Below, piece after piece: positions 1 to 6,570 of a DNA stretch of 7,361 bases. Below the pieces are notes generated by a model that was not told the origin of the DNA, did no database searches, and was given only the letters and a program-made list of their open reading frames with translations. The translations under genes were made by a program, and so were the position numbers. The stretch lies in assembly GCA_002703065.1 (NCBI GenBank), contig PAEO01000003.1, forward strand, positions 23,550-30,910, written 5' to 3'. The stretch's first letter is position 1, and every line of letters starts with the position of its first letter. This DNA is from Flavobacteriaceae bacterium (GTDB lineage Bacteria > Bacteroidota > Bacteroidia > Flavobacteriales > Flavobacteriaceae).

Positions 1-221
1 TCTTTAAAAGCATCGCACATTGAAATTAATTCTACATTTTTATCTGCTCTTAATGCTTGTACAGCAGCACCAGTTCCTCTTCCTCCGCATCCAACAACTG
101 CAATCTTTAATTTTTTACTATAATCAATTTTATTTTTTTTCAAAGAAAATGATGGTAGAACTAAACCACCAGTTATAATTGACGTGTTCTTAATAAATGA
201 TCTTCTTTTAATGTTTTTCAT
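1..221 (-). CDS. Tat-exported Gfo/Idh/MocA-family oxidoreductase (N-terminal 73 residues, runs off left edge)
   Basis: Only the first 73 codons are present; the gene continues beyond position 1. Translation starts at the ATG at 219-221, the first in-frame ATG after a stop at 234-236. The N-terminus has a twin-arginine signal (KRRSFIK, residues 5-11) followed by a hydrophobic stretch (about 14-25), so the protein is probably exported folded. Residues 38-50 (LKIAVVGCGGRGT) form the first beta strand and GxGxxG dinucleotide loop of a Rossmann fold (G44, G46, G49). The segment ending in MCD (68-70) supplies the acid normally found at the end of the second strand. This layout matches bacterial Gfo/Idh/MocA proteins, which oxidise or reduce sugars with tightly held NAD(P). 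Known Tat-exported relatives include glucose-fructose oxidoreductase and the GH109 group; which activity applies here cannot be told. It starts 8 bases after the TIM-barrel gene, suggesting paired action on a sugar. The family call is firm, the substrate unknown. Confidence 0.85.
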   Translation of the reverse strand, partial: MKNIKRRSFIKNTSIITGGLVLPSFSLKKNKIDYSKKLKIAVVGCGGRGTGAAVQALRADKNVELISMCDAFK

Positions 222-229
222 AATAGTTG

Positions 230-1138
230 TTAATTAAAGTTATCTACCTCTTGGTAGGAAGTTATAAGTTTTTTCTCACCAGGTATTCCAGAAATTGAAT
301 TACCATGTTCCATTCCTAAAATTCCCTTATATCCTTTTTCGTGTATATATTTAAATACGTTTTTGTAATTGATTTCGCCTGTTGTAGGCTCTTTTCTGCC
401 AGGGTTATCACCAATTTGAAAATATTCAATCTCGGACCAACATTTTTCAATATTAGGAATTAAGTTACCCTCTTGTATTTGTTGATGATAAATATCAAAT
501 AATATTTTACATGATTTAGAATTTACAGCCTTACATATTCTGTAAGCTTGAGGACTTTCTGTTAAGAAAAGCCCAGGGTGATCCCTAAAGTTTAAAGGCT
601 CCAAAACCATGACAAGATTATGCTTTTCTAAAATATCACATGCAAATTTTAAACTATCAATAACATTTGATTCTTGATAGGATAGTTTTAGTCTTAAATC
701 TTTATGTCCTGGAACTACTGTCATCCACTTTGCATTCACTCTTTTAGCAACATCAACAGATTCTGTAATATGTTTTAAAAATTCTTCTCTTTTGTTCTTA
801 TTACCGCTAGCAAGGTTTGGTTCATTCCAATAAATTTTGTGAGCTACAAAAACACCCATACTCATATTTCTTTTATTTAGGGTGGATCCAATTTTTTCTT
901 GTATTGAAATGGATCTATTTTTCATACCATTATCCTCAAAAGCTTTAAAACCATTATCTGCCATAAAGTTTAATTGATCAATCAAATCTTCACCTGCCAT
1001 ATTTTGAAACATTCCAAAGTGAGGGGCATAATTTAAATTAAATTTATTTTCAAATAAATCACCTATGGATTTAGTTTTCGGAAATACTGCCAGGGGAGTT
1101 GTTGCAGCAATAGTATTAATAAAACCACGTCTTTTCAC
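230..1138 (-). CDS. Tat-exported hydroxypyruvate-isomerase-like TIM-barrel protein
   Basis: This 302-residue protein belongs to the AP-endonuclease-2/xylose-isomerase-like TIM-barrel superfamily and looks closest to the hydroxypyruvate isomerase (Hyi) group. Four likely metal ligands sit at the ends of successive strands: E180 (VLEPLN), D215 (LFDIYH), Q241 (YFQIGD) and E277 (GMEHGN). Their spacing (35, 26, 36) agrees with the E-D-Q-E metal site I recall for E. coli Hyi, so the site appears intact. H218 and the DNPGRKEP loop (244-251) are also typical. Unlike cytoplasmic Hyi, it begins with a twin-arginine signal (KRRGFIN, residues 2-8) and a short hydrophobic stretch. The start is a GTG at 1136-1138: an in-frame stop lies at 1148-1150, the only nearby ATG (1141-1143) is out of frame, and the next Met is too far inside the fold. 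It lies 19 bases after the FGE-like gene and 8 before the oxidoreductase. Its true substrate may be a keto sugar rather than hydroxypyruvate; isomerase, epimerase or lyase chemistry is possible. Confidence 0.85.
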   Translation of the reverse strand: MKRRGFINTIAATTPLAVFPKTKSIGDLFENKFNLNYAPHFGMFQNMAGEDLIDQLNFMADNGFKAFEDNGMKNRSISIQEKIGSTLNKRNMSMGVFVAHKIYWNEPNLASGNKNKREEFLKHITESVDVAKRVNAKWMTVVPGHKDLRLKLSYQESNVIDSLKFACDILEKHNLVMVLEPLNFRDHPGLFLTESPQAYRICKAVNSKSCKILFDIYHQQIQEGNLIPNIEKCWSEIEYFQIGDNPGRKEPTTGEINYKNVFKYIHEKGYKGILGMEHGNSISGIPGEKKLITSYQEVDNFN

Positions 1139-1157
1139 CTCATCAATTTAGTAATAA

Positions 1158-2105
1158 TTATTGTATCCAGAAATCTTTATAATTATCTGGAACTTTATAG
1201 GGTCTAACAATTCTGAAACCTAAAAATTGAGCATCTGTATGCCACCATCTACTTTTAGGAATTTGGGGATCTTGTTTTTTCCAATTTTTATTTGATGGTG
1301 TTCTACTAGAACTTCTTAATCTATACTCACTACTCATCCACGAACCTCCTCTTACTACTCTTGGATATAGTTTTTGTGCTTGATTGTAAGGATTATCAGC
1401 TATTTGATTTACGTAAGAATAATAACTTCTAGGGCTATATTGATCGAGTGTCCATTCTGCTACGTTTCCATGCATATCATGTAATCCCCAATTATTTGGT
1501 TTTTTTGAACCAACTTTTTGATACTTGCCTCCACTATTATAATCATACCAAGCATAGTCTGCTAATTCATTCATATCATTACCAAAACCATATGCACTTT
1601 CACTTCCTGCTCTACAGGCATATTCCCACTCAGATTCTGTTGGTAATCTGTAATAATTTCCTGTCATTGCTGAAAGCCATTCACAAAATTTAGATGCAGC
1701 TAATTGAGTCATTGAAATAGCAGGATATCCATTTGAACCCATTCCAAATGTCATATCAACATATGGAGTTGTAGCACTAGTAATAGCATCAACATCAACA
1801 TTAATCTCATTTCCGTATTTAATTTTTTTAGAGTCTATTTCTCTTTGCATAAAAAGCTGATATAAATCCCAGGTTATTTCAAACTTTCCAATCCAAAAAG
1901 AATCAATATAAACTTCGTGAACAGGCCCCTCATCTGCAAGTCTATTTTTTTCGAAGTTTGGACTTCCCATTTTAAAAGTTCCTGAGGGTAATGCAACCAT
2001 TTCGAGATTAAAATCAATACCTGCTATTTTTTGATTATAATCTTTAAAAGTATTTTTTTGAGAGAAGCCAAAAAAGAAAAAAAATAGACAAAAATATCTA
2101 ACCAT
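1158..2105 (-). CDS. Secreted FGE-sulfatase (SUMF1)-fold protein without the catalytic cysteines
   Basis: This 315-residue protein has a Sec signal peptide (residues 1-15, phenylalanine-rich, predicted cut FGFS|QKN) followed by one complete FGE-sulfatase domain from about 34 to 302. Family landmarks appear in order: an opening strand with FKMGS (44-48), HEVYIDSFWIGKFEIT (63-78), RLPTESEWEYA (153-163), HGNVAEW (212-218), RGGSW (252-256) and LGFRIVR (295-301). True formylglycine-generating enzymes use two cysteines after the RGGS motif. By alignment with the human protein (C336, C341) these positions are S258 and L263 here, so sulfatase maturation by the known mechanism is not expected. The QDPQIPKSRWWHTDAQFLGF segment (278-297) resembles what I recall from FGE-like proteins of planctomycete-type clusters. 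The start ATG directly follows the DUF1501 stop (TAAATG), implying translational coupling. It may bind a ligand or act as a partner of the DUF1501 or cytochrome protein; its function is unknown. Confidence 0.9.
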   Translation of the reverse strand: MVRYFCLFFFFFGFSQKNTFKDYNQKIAGIDFNLEMVALPSGTFKMGSPNFEKNRLADEGPVHEVYIDSFWIGKFEITWDLYQLFMQREIDSKKIKYGNEINVDVDAITSATTPYVDMTFGMGSNGYPAISMTQLAASKFCEWLSAMTGNYYRLPTESEWEYACRAGSESAYGFGNDMNELADYAWYDYNSGGKYQKVGSKKPNNWGLHDMHGNVAEWTLDQYSPRSYYSYVNQIADNPYNQAQKLYPRVVRGGSWMSSEYRLRSSSRTPSNKNWKKQDPQIPKSRWWHTDAQFLGFRIVRPYKVPDNYKDFWIQ

Positions 2106-3575
2106 TTATGTTAGAATATCATGTTTTATATCACCAAAAACATCCGTAAGTCTAAATCTTCTTCCTTGATATTTATAAATCATTTTTTCATGATTAATTC
2201 CAAAAAGATGAAGTATAGTTGCTTGAAGGTCATGAACATGAACAGGATCTTTAACAATATTATATCCTAAGTCATCTGTTTCACCATATGTAAAACCTGG
2301 CTTAACACCCGCACCAGCCATAAAGATTGTGAAAGATCTTGGGTGATGATCTCTTCCATATGTTCCAGCTTTTAATGCGCTTATATTACCTTGACTATAT
2401 GCTGTTCTTCCAAATTCACCTCCCCAAACAACTAAAGTATCTTCGAGTAAGCCTCTTTGTTTTAAGTCCATGATTAATGCAGCTGTTGGTTGATCTACAT
2501 CACTTGCTTGACCTTTGATTTGATTTGGCAGGTTTTCATGTTGATCCCAGCCCATATGATAAAGTTGAACAAATCGAACATCTTTCTCAATTAATTTTCT
2601 AGCAAGTATACAGTTTGCAGCATATGTTCCGGGTTTATTAGCATTTGGCCCATAAAGCTTTAAAATACTTTCTGGTTCATCAGAAATATCCATTGTTTCA
2701 GGAACAGAGGTTTGCATTCTATATGCCATCTCGTATTGAGAAATTCTATTTGAAACTTCTTTATCTCCAAATTTTCTTTCTTGTTCTTCGTTGAGTTCAG
2801 AAAGATAGTCTAGCATTTTTCTTCGTTCACTTTTGGAAAGGCTTTCAGGATCTTTTAAAAACAATACTGGATCTTTTGCTGATCTAAACTGTACACCCTG
2901 ATGAAGAGAGCTTAAAAAGCCATTTCCCCAAAGCCTTGAATACAAAGGTTGTCCTTTTGGTCTTCCTGTTCCCCTAGAAAGTAGAACAACAAAACTTGGT
3001 AAATTCTTGTTTAAACTTCCTAAACCATAGCTTAGCCAAGATCCCATACTAGGTCTTCCTGGTTGTTGAGATCCTGTTTGGAAAAAAGTTACTGCAGGAT
3101 CATGATTTATAGCTTCAGTATGCATGGACTTTATAAAACATAGTTCATCTGAGATTTTTCCAATATAGGGCATTAAGTCACTAACCCAAGCTCTTGCTTC
3201 TCCGTATTGTTTAAATTTAGTTGAACTTCCAACTAGAGGAAATTTAGATTGACCAGATGTCATTCCAGTTAACCTTTGTCCCATCCTAACAGATTCAGGT
3301 AAGTCAATACCTTTCATCTGACTTAATTTTGGTTTATAATCAAATAGATCATTTTGAGAAGGACCACCACTTTGAAATAGATAAATTATTCTTTTAGCTT
3401 TAGGAGCATAATTTGGAAGATTTAATTGATTTGATATCAAGGAAAATGGATCCTTGTCATCCCTTTCAAAAGGATTAATTAATGACCCTAACGCCAGACC
3501 ACCTATACATAAACCAGTCTTTTTCAGAAAGTTTCTTCTGTTATTATTTATAAAATGGTTATGTAATTCTTTCAT
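2106..3575 (-). CDS. Tat-exported DUF1501 protein (alkaline-phosphatase/sulfatase-like fold)
   Basis: This 489-residue protein is a full-length DUF1501 family member. A strong twin-arginine signal (NNRRNFLKKTG, residues 11-21) precedes a glycine/leucine-rich hydrophobic segment (22-34). Family motifs run in order: FQSGGPSQNDLFDYKP (67-82), HTEAINHDPA (152-161), GSQQPGRPSMGSWLSYGLG (168-186), GWDQHENLP (342-350), GGEFGRT (385-391), GRDHHPRSF (407-415), GAGVKPGFTYGETDD (421-435) and HVHDLQATILHLFGI (446-460). The conserved Asp and His residues recall the metal ligands of the alkaline-phosphatase superfamily, to which the family is assigned, but I see no C/S-x-P-x-R sulfatase signature and no activity is established. 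It directly follows the PSCyt1/DUF1549/DUF1553 gene with no spacing (TAAATG), the order common in planctomycetes, where the two families nearly always travel together. A shared function with that cytochrome-type partner is likely. Identity is firm, function unknown. Confidence 0.95.
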   Translation of the reverse strand: MKELHNHFINNNRRNFLKKTGLCIGGLALGSLINPFERDDKDPFSLISNQLNLPNYAPKAKRIIYLFQSGGPSQNDLFDYKPKLSQMKGIDLPESVRMGQRLTGMTSGQSKFPLVGSSTKFKQYGEARAWVSDLMPYIGKISDELCFIKSMHTEAINHDPAVTFFQTGSQQPGRPSMGSWLSYGLGSLNKNLPSFVVLLSRGTGRPKGQPLYSRLWGNGFLSSLHQGVQFRSAKDPVLFLKDPESLSKSERRKMLDYLSELNEEQERKFGDKEVSNRISQYEMAYRMQTSVPETMDISDEPESILKLYGPNANKPGTYAANCILARKLIEKDVRFVQLYHMGWDQHENLPNQIKGQASDVDQPTAALIMDLKQRGLLEDTLVVWGGEFGRTAYSQGNISALKAGTYGRDHHPRSFTIFMAGAGVKPGFTYGETDDLGYNIVKDPVHVHDLQATILHLFGINHEKMIYKYQGRRFRLTDVFGDIKHDILT

Positions 3576-5843
3576 TTAGCTTTTTTGACTAGTTTCATCT
3601 AAGTTATATACAAGCATAGTTAATTTATTAAATGCGTTTACATTATCAAGCTCAATTTGATCTTTTAAATAATTTTTCAATTTAGATATTTCATTATTGT
3701 TTGGAGTTCTTCCAGTTACTGTCCTGTACAGATAAATTATTTTATCATTTATATTTAAACTTTTATTCTCAATAGATTTAGATAAAAAATTTGCAGCTTC
3801 AATAAACTCAGGATTATTCATTAGTGTTAAAGATTGTAAGGGAGTACTGGTATCCTGTCTTTTTACCTCGCAATTATCTCTTGAAGATGCGTCAAATATC
3901 ATCATTGATGGGGGAGGGACAGTTTTTTTCCAAAAAGTATATAAACTTCTCCTGTATAAGTTATCTCCCTCACTCTGTACATAACGTGCAAGTGATCCAC
4001 CACCTCCTCCAATAACTTCATCCCAAAGTCCTTCCGGTTGATATGGTTTGACACTAGGTCCACCTAGTTTATCAACTAAAAGACCACTTGATGCAAGGAT
4101 ATTATCTCTAATCATTTCAGCTGCGAGTTTCTGTCTTGGATAATATGAAAGGAATACATTTTCAGCATCAAATTTTTTATTTTGTTCATCAACTTTGCTT
4201 GATTGCATGTATGTTTTTGAGGTTACTATTTTTTTTATGAATTTTTTAGTATCCCATCCATTTTCCATAAAGGTCACTGCAAGCCAATCTAAAAGTTCTG
4301 GATTCGTTGGTCTATTACCTTGACTTCCAAAATCGTCGGGTGTTGCAACAATACCTACACCAAAAAATTGTTGCCACAATCTGTTTACAACAACTCTGGA
4401 AGTTAATGGGTTTTCATCATCAAAAAACCAATTAGCAAGATCTAATCTGTTTGAAGTGGATTTATTTATTGGAAGTACAGCATTTGGTGTCATAGGTTTA
4501 ACTTCTCTACTAGGAGCATCATAGGAGCCTCTTTCCAGTACGTATGTTTTTCTTAGATTCTCAGTTTCTTTCATTACCATGAATGTAACCTCATCAATGG
4601 AATCTGGTAGCTTTATAAACCCTAAATCATTTTCAAGATCTTTTCTAGATATTGTAATATTTGGCTTTGGGGCTTTATCTTGATATGTAATTAAACCTTC
4701 TTCATCAATATTATTAAAGTAACTAAACATGCCATAATATTCATCATGTGAAATTTCATCATATTTATGACTATGACATCTAGCACACTCCATTGTTAAT
4801 CCTAACATCATTTTTGAAGTAGTATTTGTTCGATCTGCTACATACTCAGTTCTATACTCCTCTGGAATTACCCCTCCTTCTTGTGTTATTTTATGATTTC
4901 TGTTAAATCCAGTTGCAATTATTTGTTCTTTAGTTGCATTTGGAATTAAGTCTCCGGCAAGTTGCCAAGTAATAAATTCATCGTATGGTAAATTCGAATT
5001 ATACGCATGTATGACCCAATCTCTCCAGGGCCACATAACTCTTTCTAAATCATCCTGATATCCATGACTATCTCCATACCTAGCTATGTCCATCCAAATG
5101 CTAGCCATTCTTTCCCCATAATTTTCTGAGTTCAATAGCTTATCAACAATTTTTTCGTAAGAATTTTTAGTTTGATCATTTAAAAATTCATCAATTTCTT
5201 CAACACTAGGAGGTAATCCAATTAAGTCAAAATATATTCTTCTAATCAATATTTCCTTGTCTTCTAACCTAGAAATATTAAGTCCATTAGCTTCTATATT
5301 TTTAAGAGTAAAATAATCAATATCATTATTTATCCAGCTCTTGTTTTTTACAGCTGGTATCTGAGGCTTGATAGGTTTATTATAAGACCAATGTTTTTTC
5401 CATTTACCGCCTTGCAATATCCATTTATTTAATATCTCTTTTTCATAGTCACTTAATATCAAATTTGATTCGGGAGGAGGCATTACAATACTTGGATTAT
5501 GATGAAAAATTCTATTCAGCATTTCACTTTTTTCAGGTGATTTTTTATCAACAACGTATGAGCTAAGTTCTTCTGTGAGTTGATATAATCCATCCTCAGT
5601 ATCAAGTCTAAGATTAGCAGCTCTTTCTTTTTCGTCAGGGCCATGACAAGCAAAGCATTTATCAGAAATAATAGGCTTTACGTGAAAGTTGAAATCAACA
5701 GTTTCCGGAATATTTTTCTGGGAAATTAGGATTTCATTTTTCTCAACACCTGTAATTTGTTCACTAACAGAAAATAAATCAAAATATTTGAAAGCAAGAA
5801 TTGCCAAGAAAGGTATCAGAAAGTAATATATATTATTTTTCAC
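3576..5843 (-). CDS. PSCyt1/DUF1549/DUF1553 dihaem cytochrome-type protein
   Basis: This 755-residue protein has an N-terminal hydrophobic segment (about 5-26) that may be a membrane anchor or signal. A planctomycete-type cytochrome domain follows (PSCyt1, about 50-145), with haem motif CFACH (63-67), the CHGPDEKERAANLRLD signature and MPPP (121-124), whose Met could be the distal haem ligand. DUF1549 (about 175-380) contains a second haem motif, CARCH (353-357), in the family's CARCHSHKYDEI setting. DUF1553 (about 464-750) includes NRLDLANW (465-472), SRVVVNRLWQQFFG (482-495), LWDEVIGGGGG (606-616), RRSLYTFWKKTVPPPSM (631-647) and TPLQSLTLMNNPEF (667-680). The protein is intact at its C-terminus but shorter than many homologues, which often exceed 900 residues; the linker between the DUFs is only about 80 residues. 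The start is GTG (5841-5843), since a stop lies at 5850-5852 and the next Met is residue 107. It is followed without a gap by DUF1501. Extracytoplasmic electron transfer is inferred from the haems; no reaction is known. Confidence 0.95.
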   Translation of the reverse strand: MKNNIYYFLIPFLAILAFKYFDLFSVSEQITGVEKNEILISQKNIPETVDFNFHVKPIISDKCFACHGPDEKERAANLRLDTEDGLYQLTEELSSYVVDKKSPEKSEMLNRIFHHNPSIVMPPPESNLILSDYEKEILNKWILQGGKWKKHWSYNKPIKPQIPAVKNKSWINNDIDYFTLKNIEANGLNISRLEDKEILIRRIYFDLIGLPPSVEEIDEFLNDQTKNSYEKIVDKLLNSENYGERMASIWMDIARYGDSHGYQDDLERVMWPWRDWVIHAYNSNLPYDEFITWQLAGDLIPNATKEQIIATGFNRNHKITQEGGVIPEEYRTEYVADRTNTTSKMMLGLTMECARCHSHKYDEISHDEYYGMFSYFNNIDEEGLITYQDKAPKPNITISRKDLENDLGFIKLPDSIDEVTFMVMKETENLRKTYVLERGSYDAPSREVKPMTPNAVLPINKSTSNRLDLANWFFDDENPLTSRVVVNRLWQQFFGVGIVATPDDFGSQGNRPTNPELLDWLAVTFMENGWDTKKFIKKIVTSKTYMQSSKVDEQNKKFDAENVFLSYYPRQKLAAEMIRDNILASSGLLVDKLGGPSVKPYQPEGLWDEVIGGGGGSLARYVQSEGDNLYRRSLYTFWKKTVPPPSMMIFDASSRDNCEVKRQDTSTPLQSLTLMNNPEFIEAANFLSKSIENKSLNINDKIIYLYRTVTGRTPNNNEISKLKNYLKDQIELDNVNAFNKLTMLVYNLDETSQKS

Positions 5844-5873
5844 CGTTAACTAATTTAAAAAAATTAATTAATA
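5844..5873 (-). other. 30-base AT-rich intergenic leader, longest gap in the window
   Basis: This is the only sizeable space between genes. It consists almost wholly of A and T and contains short palindromes (TTAATTAA, TTTAAA, GTTAAC). There is no GC-rich hairpin, so I do not read it as a terminator, and it is too short to hold a convincing Bacteroidota promoter plus leader. An A/T-rich stretch ahead of the start is typical for Bacteroidota translation, which relies little on Shine-Dalgarno pairing. It may serve to load ribosomes for the GTG start of the cytochrome-type gene. Confidence 0.5.
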
Positions 5874-6569
5874 TTATAGAGCTTTTAGAATTACTCTCTC
5901 CATTACAGCATAGCCAGCTTTGTTAGGATGAACTAAATCATCAGCAGCTGTATGTTCTGGCACTTTCAAGCCACCTTTTCCGTTATCCATAGCAGAGTAA
6001 TAATCAACATAGGTTAGTTTATTTTTATTGCAATAATCTTTAAGTAAAGAATTAATTTTTATTACTTTTTCAGCTGGGTTTTTTCCAGGTGACCATGGAA
6101 AATCTGCTGCTGGTAATACCGAACAAATAAATACTTCAATATTATTAGCTAAAGCTATTTCTGCCATTGAAAAAATATTTTCAGCAATATTTTCAATAGT
6201 CACTGGGCCGGTATTTCCCGCGATATCATTGATTCCAGCAAGTATCACAACAGCTTTTGGATTAAGATTAACTACATCAGGCTTAAATCTAATTAACATT
6301 TGTGGAGTTGTTTGTCCTCCGATTCCCCTATTAATAAATGGATTTTCAATAAAAAAAGATTTATTAAAATACAACCATCCCTCAGTTATTGAGTTTCCCA
6401 TGAAGACTACTCTATTTGGATCATCAATTCTTTTGATTTCCATGTTATCTTTTTCATATTTTTTTAAATGAGCCCAATCATCTAATGTTCCACCACCTTG
6501 AATGTATGTTACTTGAGCATTAATAGAAACCATAGCTATTAAAAAGTAAAGATTTAATAATTTATTCAT
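5874..6569 (-). CDS. Secreted SGNH/GDSL-family hydrolase (esterase-like)
   Basis: Taking the ATG at 6567-6569, the protein has 231 residues with a clear Sec signal peptide (1-18, cut INA|QVT). The SGNH blocks are all present: block I VVFMGNSITEGW with nucleophile S60, block II RGIGGQT with G84, block III ILAGINDI with N114, and block V DDLVHP with D211 and H214. The enzyme should therefore be catalytically competent, probably an ester hydrolase such as a carbohydrate acetylesterase; the substrate is not readable from sequence. The reading frame stays open 39 codons further upstream to an ATG at 6684-6686, but that longer version overlaps the preceding esterase out of frame and would bury the signal peptide. 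The chosen start lies one base after that gene's stop (TAACATG). The cytochrome-type gene follows after 30 bases. Together with the preceding alpha/beta hydrolase this gives two secreted esterase-type enzymes side by side. Confidence 0.92.
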   Translation of the reverse strand: MNKLLNLYFLIAMVSINAQVTYIQGGGTLDDWAHLKKYEKDNMEIKRIDDPNRVVFMGNSITEGWLYFNKSFFIENPFINRGIGGQTTPQMLIRFKPDVVNLNPKAVVILAGINDIAGNTGPVTIENIAENIFSMAEIALANNIEVFICSVLPAADFPWSPGKNPAEKVIKINSLLKDYCNKNKLTYVDYYSAMDNGKGGLKVPEHTAADDLVHPNKAGYAVMERVILKAL

Positions 6570-6570
6570 G

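Noticed and set aside
1448..1693. Plus-strand open frame of 81 codons
   Set aside because: It lies wholly inside the FGE-fold gene, which has clear family motifs; the His/Tyr/Leu-rich translation resembles an antisense shadow and no family is recognisable.
2070..2084. Homopolymer runs (A6 and A8 on the plus strand) in the signal peptide of the FGE-fold gene as a phase-variation switch
   Set aside because: The runs simply encode consecutive Phe codons in an AT-rich gene, the frame is intact, and similar T or A runs occur throughout the window.
1158..2105. Formylglycine-generating enzyme that activates a sulfatase
   Set aside because: The two catalytic cysteine positions are Ser258 and Leu263, and no sulfatase with a C/S-x-P-x-R motif is present in the window.
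3824..4015. Plus-strand open frame of 63 codons
   Set aside because: It is antisense to the conserved C-terminal part of DUF1553 and shows no domain or signal of its own.
5844..5873. Intergenic terminator or promoter before the cytochrome-type gene
   Set aside because: There is no GC hairpin followed by a T run and no clear TAnnTTTG element with a suitably spaced TTG; the palindromes are short and expected by chance in such AT-rich sequence.
6229..6471. Plus-strand open frame of 80 codons
   Set aside because: It is antisense to the SGNH catalytic blocks I-III; the hydrophobic translation is a by-product of the opposite strand.
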